DNA of 7,127 nucleotides from 20CM-4-69-16 sp035637455 (lineage in GTDB: Bacteria > Gemmatimonadota > Gemmatimonadetes > Gemmatimonadales > GWC2-71-9). The translations under genes were made by a program, and so were the position numbers. Under the pieces are notes generated by a model that had not been told where the DNA came from, ran no database searches, and worked only from the letters and a program-made list of their open reading frames with translations. The number at the start of each line of letters is the position of its first letter. Position 1 is the first letter of the stretch. The DNA lies in the NCBI GenBank assembly GCA_035637455.1, contig DASPXE010000238.1:1-7127 (forward strand). Direction: 5' to 3'. Below, in pieces: positions 1 to 6,080 of this stretch.

Positions 1-761
1 AGCGGGCGATGGTCGAGCAGCAGCGCGATCGCGCCCGGGCCCCACACCAGTCCGCTCCCGACCACGGGCAGGATGGCGAACACCATCGTGACGACGCCCC
101 AGAAGACGGCGTTCGGGAGCCCGACCAGCCAGAACCCGAGACCGACGAGCGTCCCCTGGATCGCGGCGGTGAGGCCCGTGCCGATGAGCGTGGAGGTCGT
201 CACGTCGCGGAACCGCTGGCGCAGCTTCTCGGTGTTCCGGGCCGAGAACGGGATGTACGGTCGGACCGCGTCCCACGTCGCCTGCGGCCGGAGCAGCAGA
301 TAGAACAGCCCGAATAGCGAGATCACGAGGTTCAACGCGAGCCGCGTGGCCGTGCCGATCAAGCCGAAGGCGGAGGAACCGATCCACGACACGAGCTTGG
401 CGCCCAAGTCGGCGAGCCGGGGACCCAGGTCCACGCCGCCGGGCCTCAGCTCGGCGAGCCGCCGCAACAGCGGGCTGCGGACCACGTTGCCCGCGATCTC
501 CTGGGCCTCGTTCACGATCAGCCCCGCGAACGAGAGGCCGGGCACCACGATGAGGAAGAGGGCGAGCAGGACGACGGCGCTGGCTGCGACTTTTTCGCGC
601 GTGCGCAGCGCCAGCCAGTCGTGCACCGGGGCGAAGACGGCGTACAACACGGGGATCCCCACCAGCCCGGTGGCGTAGGGGGTGAGGGCGATGATGAGGG
701 CGACGCCGAGCACCAGGACGAGCGCGGCGGCGCCCTGCTGTTTCGAGTCGAGGAAAGCCAT
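1..761 (-). CDS. AI-2E family (PerM/YdiK-like) membrane transporter, C-terminus cut by window edge
   Basis: The frame opens with ATG at 761-759 and stays open to base 3, giving 253 residues. I see hydrophobic segments at about 11-32, 34-46, 58-82, 130-157 and 193-245, separated by an amphipathic stretch (about 84-125). The last part carries the family signature: a GTGLTAAIQG stretch at 194-203, a GLPNAVFWGV stretch at 214-223 and an ILPVVGSGLVWGP stretch at 230-242. Members of PF01594 are usually about 340-370 residues, so about 100 C-terminal residues lie beyond the left edge. The family includes TqsA (reported AI-2 exporter) and Na+/H+ antiporter-like members. Substrate cannot be told from sequence, and the family name should not be read as evidence for quorum sensing. 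No good Shine-Dalgarno motif precedes the ATG; it was chosen because it starts just before the first membrane segment. The upstream neighbour on the same strand ends 176 bp away, with a hairpin element between, so co-transcription is uncertain. Confidence 0.9.
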   Translation of the reverse strand, partial: MAFLDSKQQGAAALVLVLGVALIIALTPYATGLVGIPVLYAVFAPVHDWLALRTREKVAASAVVLLALFLIVVPGLSFAGLIVNEAQEIAGNVVRSPLLRRLAELRPGGVDLGPRLADLGAKLVSWIGSSAFGLIGTATRLALNLVISLFGLFYLLLRPQATWDAVRPYIPFSARNTEKLRQRFRDVTTSTLIGTGLTAAIQGTLVGLGFWLVGLPNAVFWGVVTMVFAILPVVGSGLVWGPGAIALLLDHRP

Positions 762-802
762 GCGATACAGTAGACCCGGAGGGCGGGGTGCGCCAGGCGC
801 CC

Positions 803-897
803 TTCCCATCCTGAAGGATGGGCTCGGCCCGGGCACAACGCTGAAGGTGGTGTGCTTCAGCACAGTGCATCGCCGAGCCCACGCTTCAGCGTGGGAA
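803..897. repeat. Mirrored double-hairpin element (REP/BIME-like or IS200/IS605-derived PATE)
   Basis: Two 26-nt arms, 803-828 and 872-897, are inverted copies of each other at 22 of 26 positions. Each arm folds by itself: CCCATCC-TGAA-GGATGGG at 805-822 and CCCACGC-TTCA-GCGTGGG at 878-895. The four mismatches between arms are two compensatory base pairs in the hairpin stem, so pairing is kept while sequence differs. The inner 9 bases (820-828 and 872-880) are perfect inverted repeats. A third hairpin, TGTGC-TTCA-GCACA, lies at 851-864, and CTGAAG/CTTCAG occurs four times (811, 841, 855, 884), near-symmetrically about base 850. Hairpins with short loops in inverted pairs are typical of REP/BIME elements mobilised by RAYT (TnpA_REP) proteins and of the subterminal hairpins of IS200/IS605 elements and their transposase-free derivatives. 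No transposase is present here. Termination downstream of the protease gene is an alternative role, but there is no T-tract. Confidence 0.75.
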
Positions 898-937
898 CAT
901 CCCGGCGCGACTCTCCATAGTGTTTTTCATCAACCCG

Positions 938-2380
938 CTAGGGGAGCGGCTGGCCGACGATCCACTTCACCAGCTGGCCCGGCTCGAGGCGGGTCGTGGG
1001 CTCGACCTGATTGACGAGGGCGAGCGTGACGGGAGAGACCGGCGACGGCCGCTGACGCGCCAGCTCCTGGATCGTGGTGCGGCGGTCGAGCCGCACGATG
1101 CTCAGGCGCTGCGGCTGCACGCCCAGCACTGCCGGGTCGGTGAGGCGCCCGAAGCTCTGCAGGGAGCGCTCCGCCACTCCCTCGTAGTCGGACCAACCCG
1201 CGTCCACCGAATAGCCGACGAGGCGGTACACCGCGCCACCGTGCTCGACGAACACCGCTGTGCCGCGCAGCGTGCCGTTATCGGTGGCCGCTCGAAACCC
1301 CGCGCTCACGGCCGGGAGCCCGCCGACGCTGCTGCGCGAGGGGTAGCCCGCCGTGACGCCTTGCTGCGACACAAACGCACGCGCCGCCGCATCCGCGCTC
1401 GGTTGCTGCGCGGGTGCGAGCTCCACCATCGCGTCCTGCTGCGGGCTCACCCCGACCACCGCCTCCTTGCCGTTGCTCGTCGTCCAGCCGGCGGGGAACG
1501 TCATGCGGAAGCGCAGCTCGGGATGGAAGAACTCGCTGCCCTTGAAATAGCCCTCGCGCGGATTCGAGCCGAACACCAGGCCGTCGAGGCGCTGCAGGTA
1601 GGGGTCGCGATTGACGGCCGTGCCCGCGAAGCTCTGCGGTCCGGCGGCGATCTCCTGCTCGATCCGCCCGCGGCGGTTCTCCGGGTTGGGGTGCGTCGCG
1701 AGCCACTGCGGCACGCGGCCGCCGCCCTGCGCCTGGCTCACGCGATCGAGCATCTCGAACACGTGCGGCATCTCGCGGGGGTCGTAGTTGCCACGACGCA
1801 GGTAGCGCAGGCCCAGGTCGTCCGCCTGGCTCTCGGCGTCGCGCGAGTACTTGAGGAACAAGACGCCGAGGGCCTGGCTCGCGATCCCAGCGTAGCGCTC
1901 GAACGCGGGGCTCGCGATCGTGCCGACGGCGAGGCCGAGCTGCGCGAGCTGTTGCTTGCTGAGCTGGCTGACGGAGTGCCGGGCGGTGACGTGACCGATC
2001 TCGTGCCCCACCACGCCGGCGAGCTCCGCCTCGGAATTCAAGTGCGCGAAGATCCCGCGCGTGACGTAGATGAAGCCTCCGGGCAGCGCGAACGCGTTGA
2101 CCACCGGGTCGTCCACGACGCGGAAGGTCCAGGGCAGGTTAGGGCGCTCCGAGGTCGCGGCGAGCCGCGTGCCGAACTGCTGGATGTAGCGCTGTAGGCC
2201 CGAGTCCGGGTAGAGCCCGATGGAGGCGACGACCTGCTTGTCGTAGTCGCGCCCCATCGCGATCTCCTGCGACTCGCTGACGAGCATGAGCTGCCGCGCC
2301 CCGGTGGCGGGGTTGGTGGCGCAGGCGGCGACGAGGCCGGCGGCGAGCACTGTGGCAAGCGGAAAATGAGACGCGTTCAT
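938..2380 (-). CDS. M48 family zinc metalloprotease, predicted lipoprotein with C-terminal extension
   Basis: This 480-residue protein starts at ATG 2380-2378 and ends with TAG at 940-938. Residues 1-20 form a short lipoprotein signal: hydrophobic 7-19 and a lipobox VAAC with the lipidated Cys20. The n-region has no Lys or Arg, which is unusual. The M48 peptidase domain spans about 30-245 and holds the zinc motif HEIGH (126-130; His126 and His130 as ligands, Glu127 catalytic). The third ligand is probably Glu183 in the SRDAESQAD stretch (179-187). An ATHPNPENR stretch (229-237), conserved in BepA/LoiP-type M48 proteins, follows. These proteases act in the periplasm on outer-membrane or misfolded envelope proteins. 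Residues about 261-411 look like a separate alpha/beta domain (possibly PsbP-like). The last ~65 residues, ending in LEPGQLVKWIVG (465-476), resemble the LysM-like tail of related M48 proteins. Upstream in frame there is no other start codon before 2453, which supports this start despite a poor Shine-Dalgarno. It is divergent from the ligase gene. Confidence 0.95.
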   Translation of the reverse strand: MNASHFPLATVLAAGLVAACATNPATGARQLMLVSESQEIAMGRDYDKQVVASIGLYPDSGLQRYIQQFGTRLAATSERPNLPWTFRVVDDPVVNAFALPGGFIYVTRGIFAHLNSEAELAGVVGHEIGHVTARHSVSQLSKQQLAQLGLAVGTIASPAFERYAGIASQALGVLFLKYSRDAESQADDLGLRYLRRGNYDPREMPHVFEMLDRVSQAQGGGRVPQWLATHPNPENRRGRIEQEIAAGPQSFAGTAVNRDPYLQRLDGLVFGSNPREGYFKGSEFFHPELRFRMTFPAGWTTSNGKEAVVGVSPQQDAMVELAPAQQPSADAAARAFVSQQGVTAGYPSRSSVGGLPAVSAGFRAATDNGTLRGTAVFVEHGGAVYRLVGYSVDAGWSDYEGVAERSLQSFGRLTDPAVLGVQPQRLSIVRLDRRTTIQELARQRPSPVSPVTLALVNQVEPTTRLEPGQLVKWIVGQPLP

Positions 2381-2395
2381 AGGTTTTGGGTCGCC
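2381..2395. other. 15-bp gap between divergent start codons
   Basis: Only 15 bp separate the chosen starts of the minus-strand protease (2380) and the plus-strand ligase-like gene (2396). No sigma70-like -35/-10 pair can fit here, and I found none convincing on either strand within about 80 bp. Promoters for both genes must overlap the opposing coding sequence, or one start is annotated too far upstream. An alternative plus-strand ATG at 2366 would overlap the protease by 15 bp. Confidence 0.6.
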
Positions 2396-4198
2396 ATGAT
2401 TCCCAAGCGTACCGGGAGAGATCGCATCAAGGAAGGGGGTTTTCTGGTATTGATCCCCGCCGTCGCCTTGGTCTTCTTCCCCTGGGTTTCCAATCCCTTC
2501 GCGCTCAAGCAGGACTTCGCACCGCTCCTCTTCAGTGCGGCGCTACTCTACTGGCTGTACAGGGGCGGGGTCGCCACCGTGAAGGGCTTCGCCCCAACGC
2601 TCTCCGCTCGAGCGGTAATTCTCTTCGCCGCGTTCGCGGCGGCCTCCAATCTCGCGGCGCGGAACCCTCCGGAAGCGTGGCTCAGCTACAGCCTGCTCGT
2701 GCTGGGGTTGCTGCTGTTCTCGTTCGGCCAGCTGCGGCTGTGGTCGCCCGATTTTCCCGAGCAGTTCGCGCAAGTCGTGTGCTGGACGTCCCTCCCGATC
2801 TCGCTGCTCGGAATCGCTCAGGCGCTCCTCCCTGGGCAGCTGGATTTCGGGCTGCAGGCGCTGGGTAAGATGACTGCCTTCTCCACGCTCGGAAACCCGC
2901 AGTTCGTAGCCGCGTGGCTGGTCTTCTCTATCCCTTTGTATCCAGCGCTCGCGTTGAGGCAGCCCAGCACGCGCGCTCGGCTCCGGACGGCCCTGGTGGC
3001 GCTTGCCGCCGTGACTTGCCTGCTCATGACCCGGTCAGCGTCCGGCCTCCTCACGCTGGCCGCGGTTGCCTTGTTCGGTCTCCCGTTCCGCCGTCCGGCC
3101 GCGAGGGTTCGGTGGGTCCTCGCGGGCGTGTCGCTCCTGCTTCTCGTTGTGGCGGCGTATCTCGGCTGGTCCACCCACACGGGCCGCGGGCGGATGATGA
3201 TCTGGGTGGAGACGCTCCTGATCTGGATGCGGCATCCCTGGTTGGGGGTGGGACTCGGCCAGTACAACCTGCACCAGCTGGAAGCCCAGCATCGCTTCTT
3301 CGCCCTGGGAGACTGGACCCGAAACTTTCACCAGAACGCCGCGTTCGTGCTGGACGCCCACAACCAGTTCCTTCAGATCCTCGCGGAGCAAGGCCTGCTC
3401 GGATTCTCCGTGTTCTTGTTCCTCGTTTCCCTGATCATACGTGGCGCTAGACGACGCATGGGGCACGATCCCCTGTATCGGGGCCTGGCCGTCGCCTGGT
3501 TCGGGCAGCTCGTGCTGTTTCTCTGGAACGCGCCGCTCTTCTATGCTCCCGTCTGCATCCTCTTTTGGACCACCGCCGGCATCCTGGCCCCTGCATCCGA
3601 GCCGAGCGAGGTTGCGCCGGCGGTCGGGCGCCCCGCCGTTGGCCTCGCGCTGGCGTCCGTCGTGCTGCTGTGCGCGTCAGCCGTCCTCTTCTGGACCAAG
3701 CTCCGCTCGGGGGTGCTGGAGCAGCGGGGCGATGCGCTGCTGGAGCAGGGGCCGTTTCCCGAAGCCGTGGAGACGTTCGCGGCCGCGCTGCGGTTGGCTC
3801 CTCAGAATGGCTACGCGTGGGAGAAGCTCGCGCTCGCCCAGTATTTCGAGGGAGACTACGGCGCGGCGCTGCGCAGCCTGCGGGCGGCGCGGGAGCGGTT
3901 CGGCGACGTGGGCATCCTCTATCTGGAAGCGGAGATCCTGGCTCGCCGGAAGGACTACGGCAGCGCCATTAGTCGCTTTGAGTTCGTTCGCGATGCCTTT
4001 CCCCAACACGTGACTCCCTCGTTCGCACTCGGCCAAATCTTCCGGGCGCAAGGCGACTACCGCCAGGCTGAGCGGGAGTTCGTGCGTGTGCTGGGCCTGC
4101 CGGACTCACGGGAAAATCTGAAGCTCGACCGGAAGAAAATCAGAATCCAGAAAGAACTTGCCTTCCGTTTTCTCGCGGAGATCCGCAGGCGGCGCTGA
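2396..4198 (+). CDS. O-antigen ligase/polymerase-like membrane protein (Wzy_C type) with C-terminal TPR domain
   Basis: The 600-residue protein is polytopic, with about a dozen hydrophobic segments between residues 16 and 435. Features typical of the WaaL/Wzy/PglL superfamily (PF04932) are visible: a TRSASGLLT stretch at 212-220 before a membrane segment; a large extracytoplasmic loop starting GRGRMMIW (263-270; candidate catalytic Arg264 and Arg266) and PWLGVGLGQY (281-290); and the AHNQFLQILAEQGLLG motif at 321-336 with the family's conserved His (His322). In this family the loop Arg and His residues take part in moving glycans from an undecaprenyl-linked donor onto lipid A-core, protein or a growing polymer. 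Residues about 440-565 are tetratricopeptide-like helices, followed by a basic tail ending in four Arg. A TPR tail suggests partner or acceptor recognition. I chose ATG 2396 over the in-frame ATG 2366 because 2366 lies inside the protease gene. TTG 2450, after a GGAAGGGGG run, is also possible but would cut into the first membrane segment. No glycosyltransferases are adjacent, so the substrate is unknown. Confidence 0.88.
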   Translation: MIPKRTGRDRIKEGGFLVLIPAVALVFFPWVSNPFALKQDFAPLLFSAALLYWLYRGGVATVKGFAPTLSARAVILFAAFAAASNLAARNPPEAWLSYSLLVLGLLLFSFGQLRLWSPDFPEQFAQVVCWTSLPISLLGIAQALLPGQLDFGLQALGKMTAFSTLGNPQFVAAWLVFSIPLYPALALRQPSTRARLRTALVALAAVTCLLMTRSASGLLTLAAVALFGLPFRRPAARVRWVLAGVSLLLLVVAAYLGWSTHTGRGRMMIWVETLLIWMRHPWLGVGLGQYNLHQLEAQHRFFALGDWTRNFHQNAAFVLDAHNQFLQILAEQGLLGFSVFLFLVSLIIRGARRRMGHDPLYRGLAVAWFGQLVLFLWNAPLFYAPVCILFWTTAGILAPASEPSEVAPAVGRPAVGLALASVVLLCASAVLFWTKLRSGVLEQRGDALLEQGPFPEAVETFAAALRLAPQNGYAWEKLALAQYFEGDYGAALRSLRAARERFGDVGILYLEAEILARRKDYGSAISRFEFVRDAFPQHVTPSFALGQIFRAQGDYRQAEREFVRVLGLPDSRENLKLDRKKIRIQKELAFRFLAEIRRRR

Positions 4199-4203
4199 CA
4201 GGC

Positions 4204-4225
4204 GGTTCCGCTTCATTACGGAACC
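4204..4225. terminator. Possible bidirectional terminator hairpin between convergent genes
   Basis: GGTTCCG (4204-4210) and CGGAACC (4219-4225) form a perfect 7-bp stem with an 8-nt loop. It begins 5 bp after the TGA of the ligase-like gene, and its loop and right arm contain the TAA stop and last codons of the lipoprotein gene coming from the other side. Position between convergent genes fits a shared terminator. There is no T-tract on either side, so intrinsic termination would be weak and the role is inferred. Confidence 0.4.
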
Positions 4226-5364
4226 TGGCGCAGGGTGTCCCCCTCCAAGTACCGGAGTCCGGCCCCCTCGGTCTTCAGGTGGAATGACCTTCGCACGAAC
4301 TGCCCGGACGTATCCTTGACCTGATAGGTCACGAGCTCCTCCGCGGTGGGATCGATCCTCAGCACCTTGTTAGCCGAGACCGCCCACAACATTCCCAGGA
4401 AGCTGAGGGCGCTCCTGGGACCGGGACCGGGCCCAAAGCGAGGCAGAACGAGGAGATCCTTCGGTTCGCGGGCGTCGTGTATGTAGCGGACCACGAAATA
4501 GCTGGCGGGTGACACGTCGTACGACGCTCCGACCCACACCACGCTGTCGCCCCGGGCCAATAGCGAGTCACCGTAGATCTGCGGGGCTTCCACCCACGGC
4601 TGGCCGTCCGCCGTCAGGAGAAAGGCCCTCGACCCGCTGGCCCTAACGAGAAGACCATCATCCACACGCCCGAGAGTCAACGGGAACGCATTTTCGGGTA
4701 ACCCGACGCGGTTGATCGTCGAGGCGCTCAGATCGAAGCGAAACAAGCCACGAGTGCTGTCCGGACCCCCGGCATAGTAGGGCACCAGGAAATACACGGC
4801 ACCCCCCAGGAACTCGGCGTGGGAGAACGGAGGCGTGTTGTCGCCGATCCGTGGAAGCACCTGTCGTTCGTAGACGCCCCCGACAAAGGGAGGCTTGAAC
4901 AGGATCCCCGCGTCGTAGATCCACAGAGCACCTTGTCCGCATATCTCTCGGGCAACTGAGCTGAGACGCGTTGTCAGCGGCTCCTGGGGACCTCCTGGCT
5001 GGCGCGTTCCGGTGGTGGCGCTAATCCGGAGGCTCCGCGTCTTGAGATCGAGGAGGGCGAGGCTATCCTCCAACCGCAGCCAGACGTCCGATCCACACGC
5101 TATCACGCTCGTGGGCACGACGCGCTCCACGCCTAAATCGAGCTTCGTCCAGCGTTCCGCGACGGGATCGATCACGACGATACCCGCATCGGTCGTTGCC
5201 CAGAGACGATCTTGAACCACCGTGAGTTGGGTAAAGCGGATTGGAACGACTGCGCCTCCCTTGGCCTCCCCCTCCCGCTTTGATCCCTCGCGGGTGCAGG
5301 CTCCGGCGGCAGCCACAGTGCCAACGATGAGCGGGACCCAACGTCTAGCTTGCAGGGAGTGCAT
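4216..5364 (-). CDS. Predicted lipoprotein with propeller-like repeats, function unknown
   Basis: I do not recognise a named family. From ATG 5364-5362 the protein has 382 residues. Residues 1-22 are a lipoprotein signal (Arg7, Arg8, hydrophobic 10-20, A-G-A before Cys23), followed by a charged linker rich in Lys, Glu and Gly (24-37). The rest is beta-rich, with repeated units of about 30-45 residues in which a hydrophobic strand and a Trp or Tyr lead into a 'variable = value' hairpin: 47-77 (LWATTDAGIVVIDP), 86-114 (DVWLRLEDSLALLDL), 143-157, 183-224, 238-257, 267-294 and 320-349 (LWAVSANKVLRIDP). This resembles two-component-regulator propeller or YVTN/WD-like beta-propellers of six or seven blades, a fold that usually binds partners. 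An upstream in-frame ATG at 5463 exists, but the downstream one has a clear Shine-Dalgarno and directly precedes the signal peptide. The start lies 20 bp inside the VanW gene, so the two are probably translationally coupled. By eye its codons are less GC-extreme than those of the protease gene. Confidence 0.8.
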   Translation of the reverse strand: MHSLQARRWVPLIVGTVAAAGACTREGSKREGEAKGGAVVPIRFTQLTVVQDRLWATTDAGIVVIDPVAERWTKLDLGVERVVPTSVIACGSDVWLRLEDSLALLDLKTRSLRISATTGTRQPGGPQEPLTTRLSSVAREICGQGALWIYDAGILFKPPFVGGVYERQVLPRIGDNTPPFSHAEFLGGAVYFLVPYYAGGPDSTRGLFRFDLSASTINRVGLPENAFPLTLGRVDDGLLVRASGSRAFLLTADGQPWVEAPQIYGDSLLARGDSVVWVGASYDVSPASYFVVRYIHDAREPKDLLVLPRFGPGPGPRSALSFLGMLWAVSANKVLRIDPTAEELVTYQVKDTSGQFVRRSFHLKTEGAGLRYLEGDTLRQVP

Positions 5365-6079
5365 ACCGATCCTCAGAAACAAGCTCCCAGGATCCGTTGC
5401 GCCGGCGCCGCGTGCGGGTGTGGAGCCCATCAGACGCAAGGGTTTCGACGTCGAGACGGACATCGACGAATGGAAGCTCGGGCGCGTAGAACGCCACCTC
5501 GACCTGGTCGGGGCTGATCCGGATTCGCAGCGTCATCGGCACGGCGGTCGCGTTTCGGAACTGCAAGTCCTTATAGCCGTAGACGACGGTCGCGTCACGG
5601 CCCAGCGGCACGTACCGACTCGGGCCGTACGCGTCGATGCTGTGGGCGTGGCGTTCGAGCATGTCCAGGCCGGCGAGGAGGGCGGCGTTGTAGAGCGCGC
5701 TCGTCAGCTGGCAGATGCCGCCGCCCTCGGCGAAGCCGACTTTGCCGGCGATAAAATTTGAGGCCACCCTGAAGCCGTGCACCTCGTCGGGCCGACCCAC
5801 CAGACGCCAAAACGAGAACAGCTCGCCCGGGCCTAACGTGACGCCGTCGAGCCGCGATTGCACCAGGGCGAGATTGTGCATCTTGTTGTCGTAGACGTGA
5901 CGCTGAAACGCCGGGTTGAGGATCGGACAGCTGTAGCCGGCGATCTGCTTCCGCGCCGGATCGCGGCCAGGCGCGACGGTCGCCCACGGTCCGAGTCGGC
6001 CGCGCCACCAGTCACGCAGGACCCGCCGCTGGCGGGCACCGAAGCGTCGGAGCAACACCGGCAGCAGGTCGTGCCCCAC
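5345..6079 (-). CDS. VanW family protein
   Basis: From GTG 6079-6077 the protein has 244 residues and ends with TAG at 5347-5345. The VanW domain (PF04294) covers about residues 60-195. Diagnostic stretches are N69 with the following LALVQSRLDGVTLGPGE, LFSFWRLVGR at 87-96, GGGICQLTSALYNAA at 119-133 with conserved Cys123, ERHAHS at 142-147, GRDAT at 160-164 and DLQFRN at 171-176. The basic N-terminal part (RRFGARQRRVLRDWWR, 11-26) resembles that of VanW from vanB-type glycopeptide-resistance clusters. No signal peptide, G5 or peptidoglycan-binding domain is seen. VanW has no established biochemical role, and no vanA/B/H/X-like ligase or dipeptidase genes are adjacent, so this is not evidence of vancomycin resistance. 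The ATG at 6232 opens a longer frame, but that part lies wholly inside the previous gene. GTG 6079 sits 1 bp after that gene's TAA and has no Shine-Dalgarno, which suggests translational re-initiation. Confidence 0.87.
   Translation of the reverse strand: MGHDLLPVLLRRFGARQRRVLRDWWRGRLGPWATVAPGRDPARKQIAGYSCPILNPAFQRHVYDNKMHNLALVQSRLDGVTLGPGELFSFWRLVGRPDEVHGFRVASNFIAGKVGFAEGGGICQLTSALYNAALLAGLDMLERHAHSIDAYGPSRYVPLGRDATVVYGYKDLQFRNATAVPMTLRIRISPDQVEVAFYAPELPFVDVRLDVETLASDGLHTRTRRRRNGSWELVSEDRYALPAS
5370..5374 (-). promoter_or_regulatory. Ribosome binding site that decides the lipoprotein start
   Basis: On the minus strand GAGGA precedes the ATG at 5364 with a spacing of 5 nt. It lies inside the last codons of the VanW gene. 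It supports the 382-residue form, which begins with a proper lipoprotein signal, over a longer 415-residue reading frame whose extra 33 residues are unlike a signal sequence. Confidence 0.65.
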
Positions 6080-6080
6080 T

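Noticed and set aside
9..678. Plus-strand open frames across the left end
   Set aside because: They are antisense to a continuous minus-strand frame with clear AI-2E family membrane segments and motifs.
1..761. Quorum-sensing (AI-2) export
   Set aside because: The family name comes from one studied member. Nothing here (no luxS, no lsr genes) supports AI-2 as the substrate.
805..895. CRISPR repeats or an intrinsic terminator at the hairpin element
   Set aside because: There are only inverted, not regularly spaced direct, repeats and no cas genes. There is no T-tract after any of the hairpins.
920..2197. Long plus-strand open frame (425 residues) opposite the protease gene
   Set aside because: It is antisense to a gene with a lipobox, HEIGH motif and other M48 signatures. 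Its composition is Arg/Ala/Glu-rich with no motif, as expected of a GC-rich shadow frame.
5222..5761. Plus-strand open frame across the VanW/lipoprotein junction
   Set aside because: It is antisense to two well-supported genes, and no domain or signal is recognisable.
5345..6079. Vancomycin-resistance cluster
   Set aside because: Only a VanW homologue is present. There is no VanRS, D-Ala-D-Lac/Ser ligase, VanH or VanX-like gene in the window, so a resistance call is not supported.
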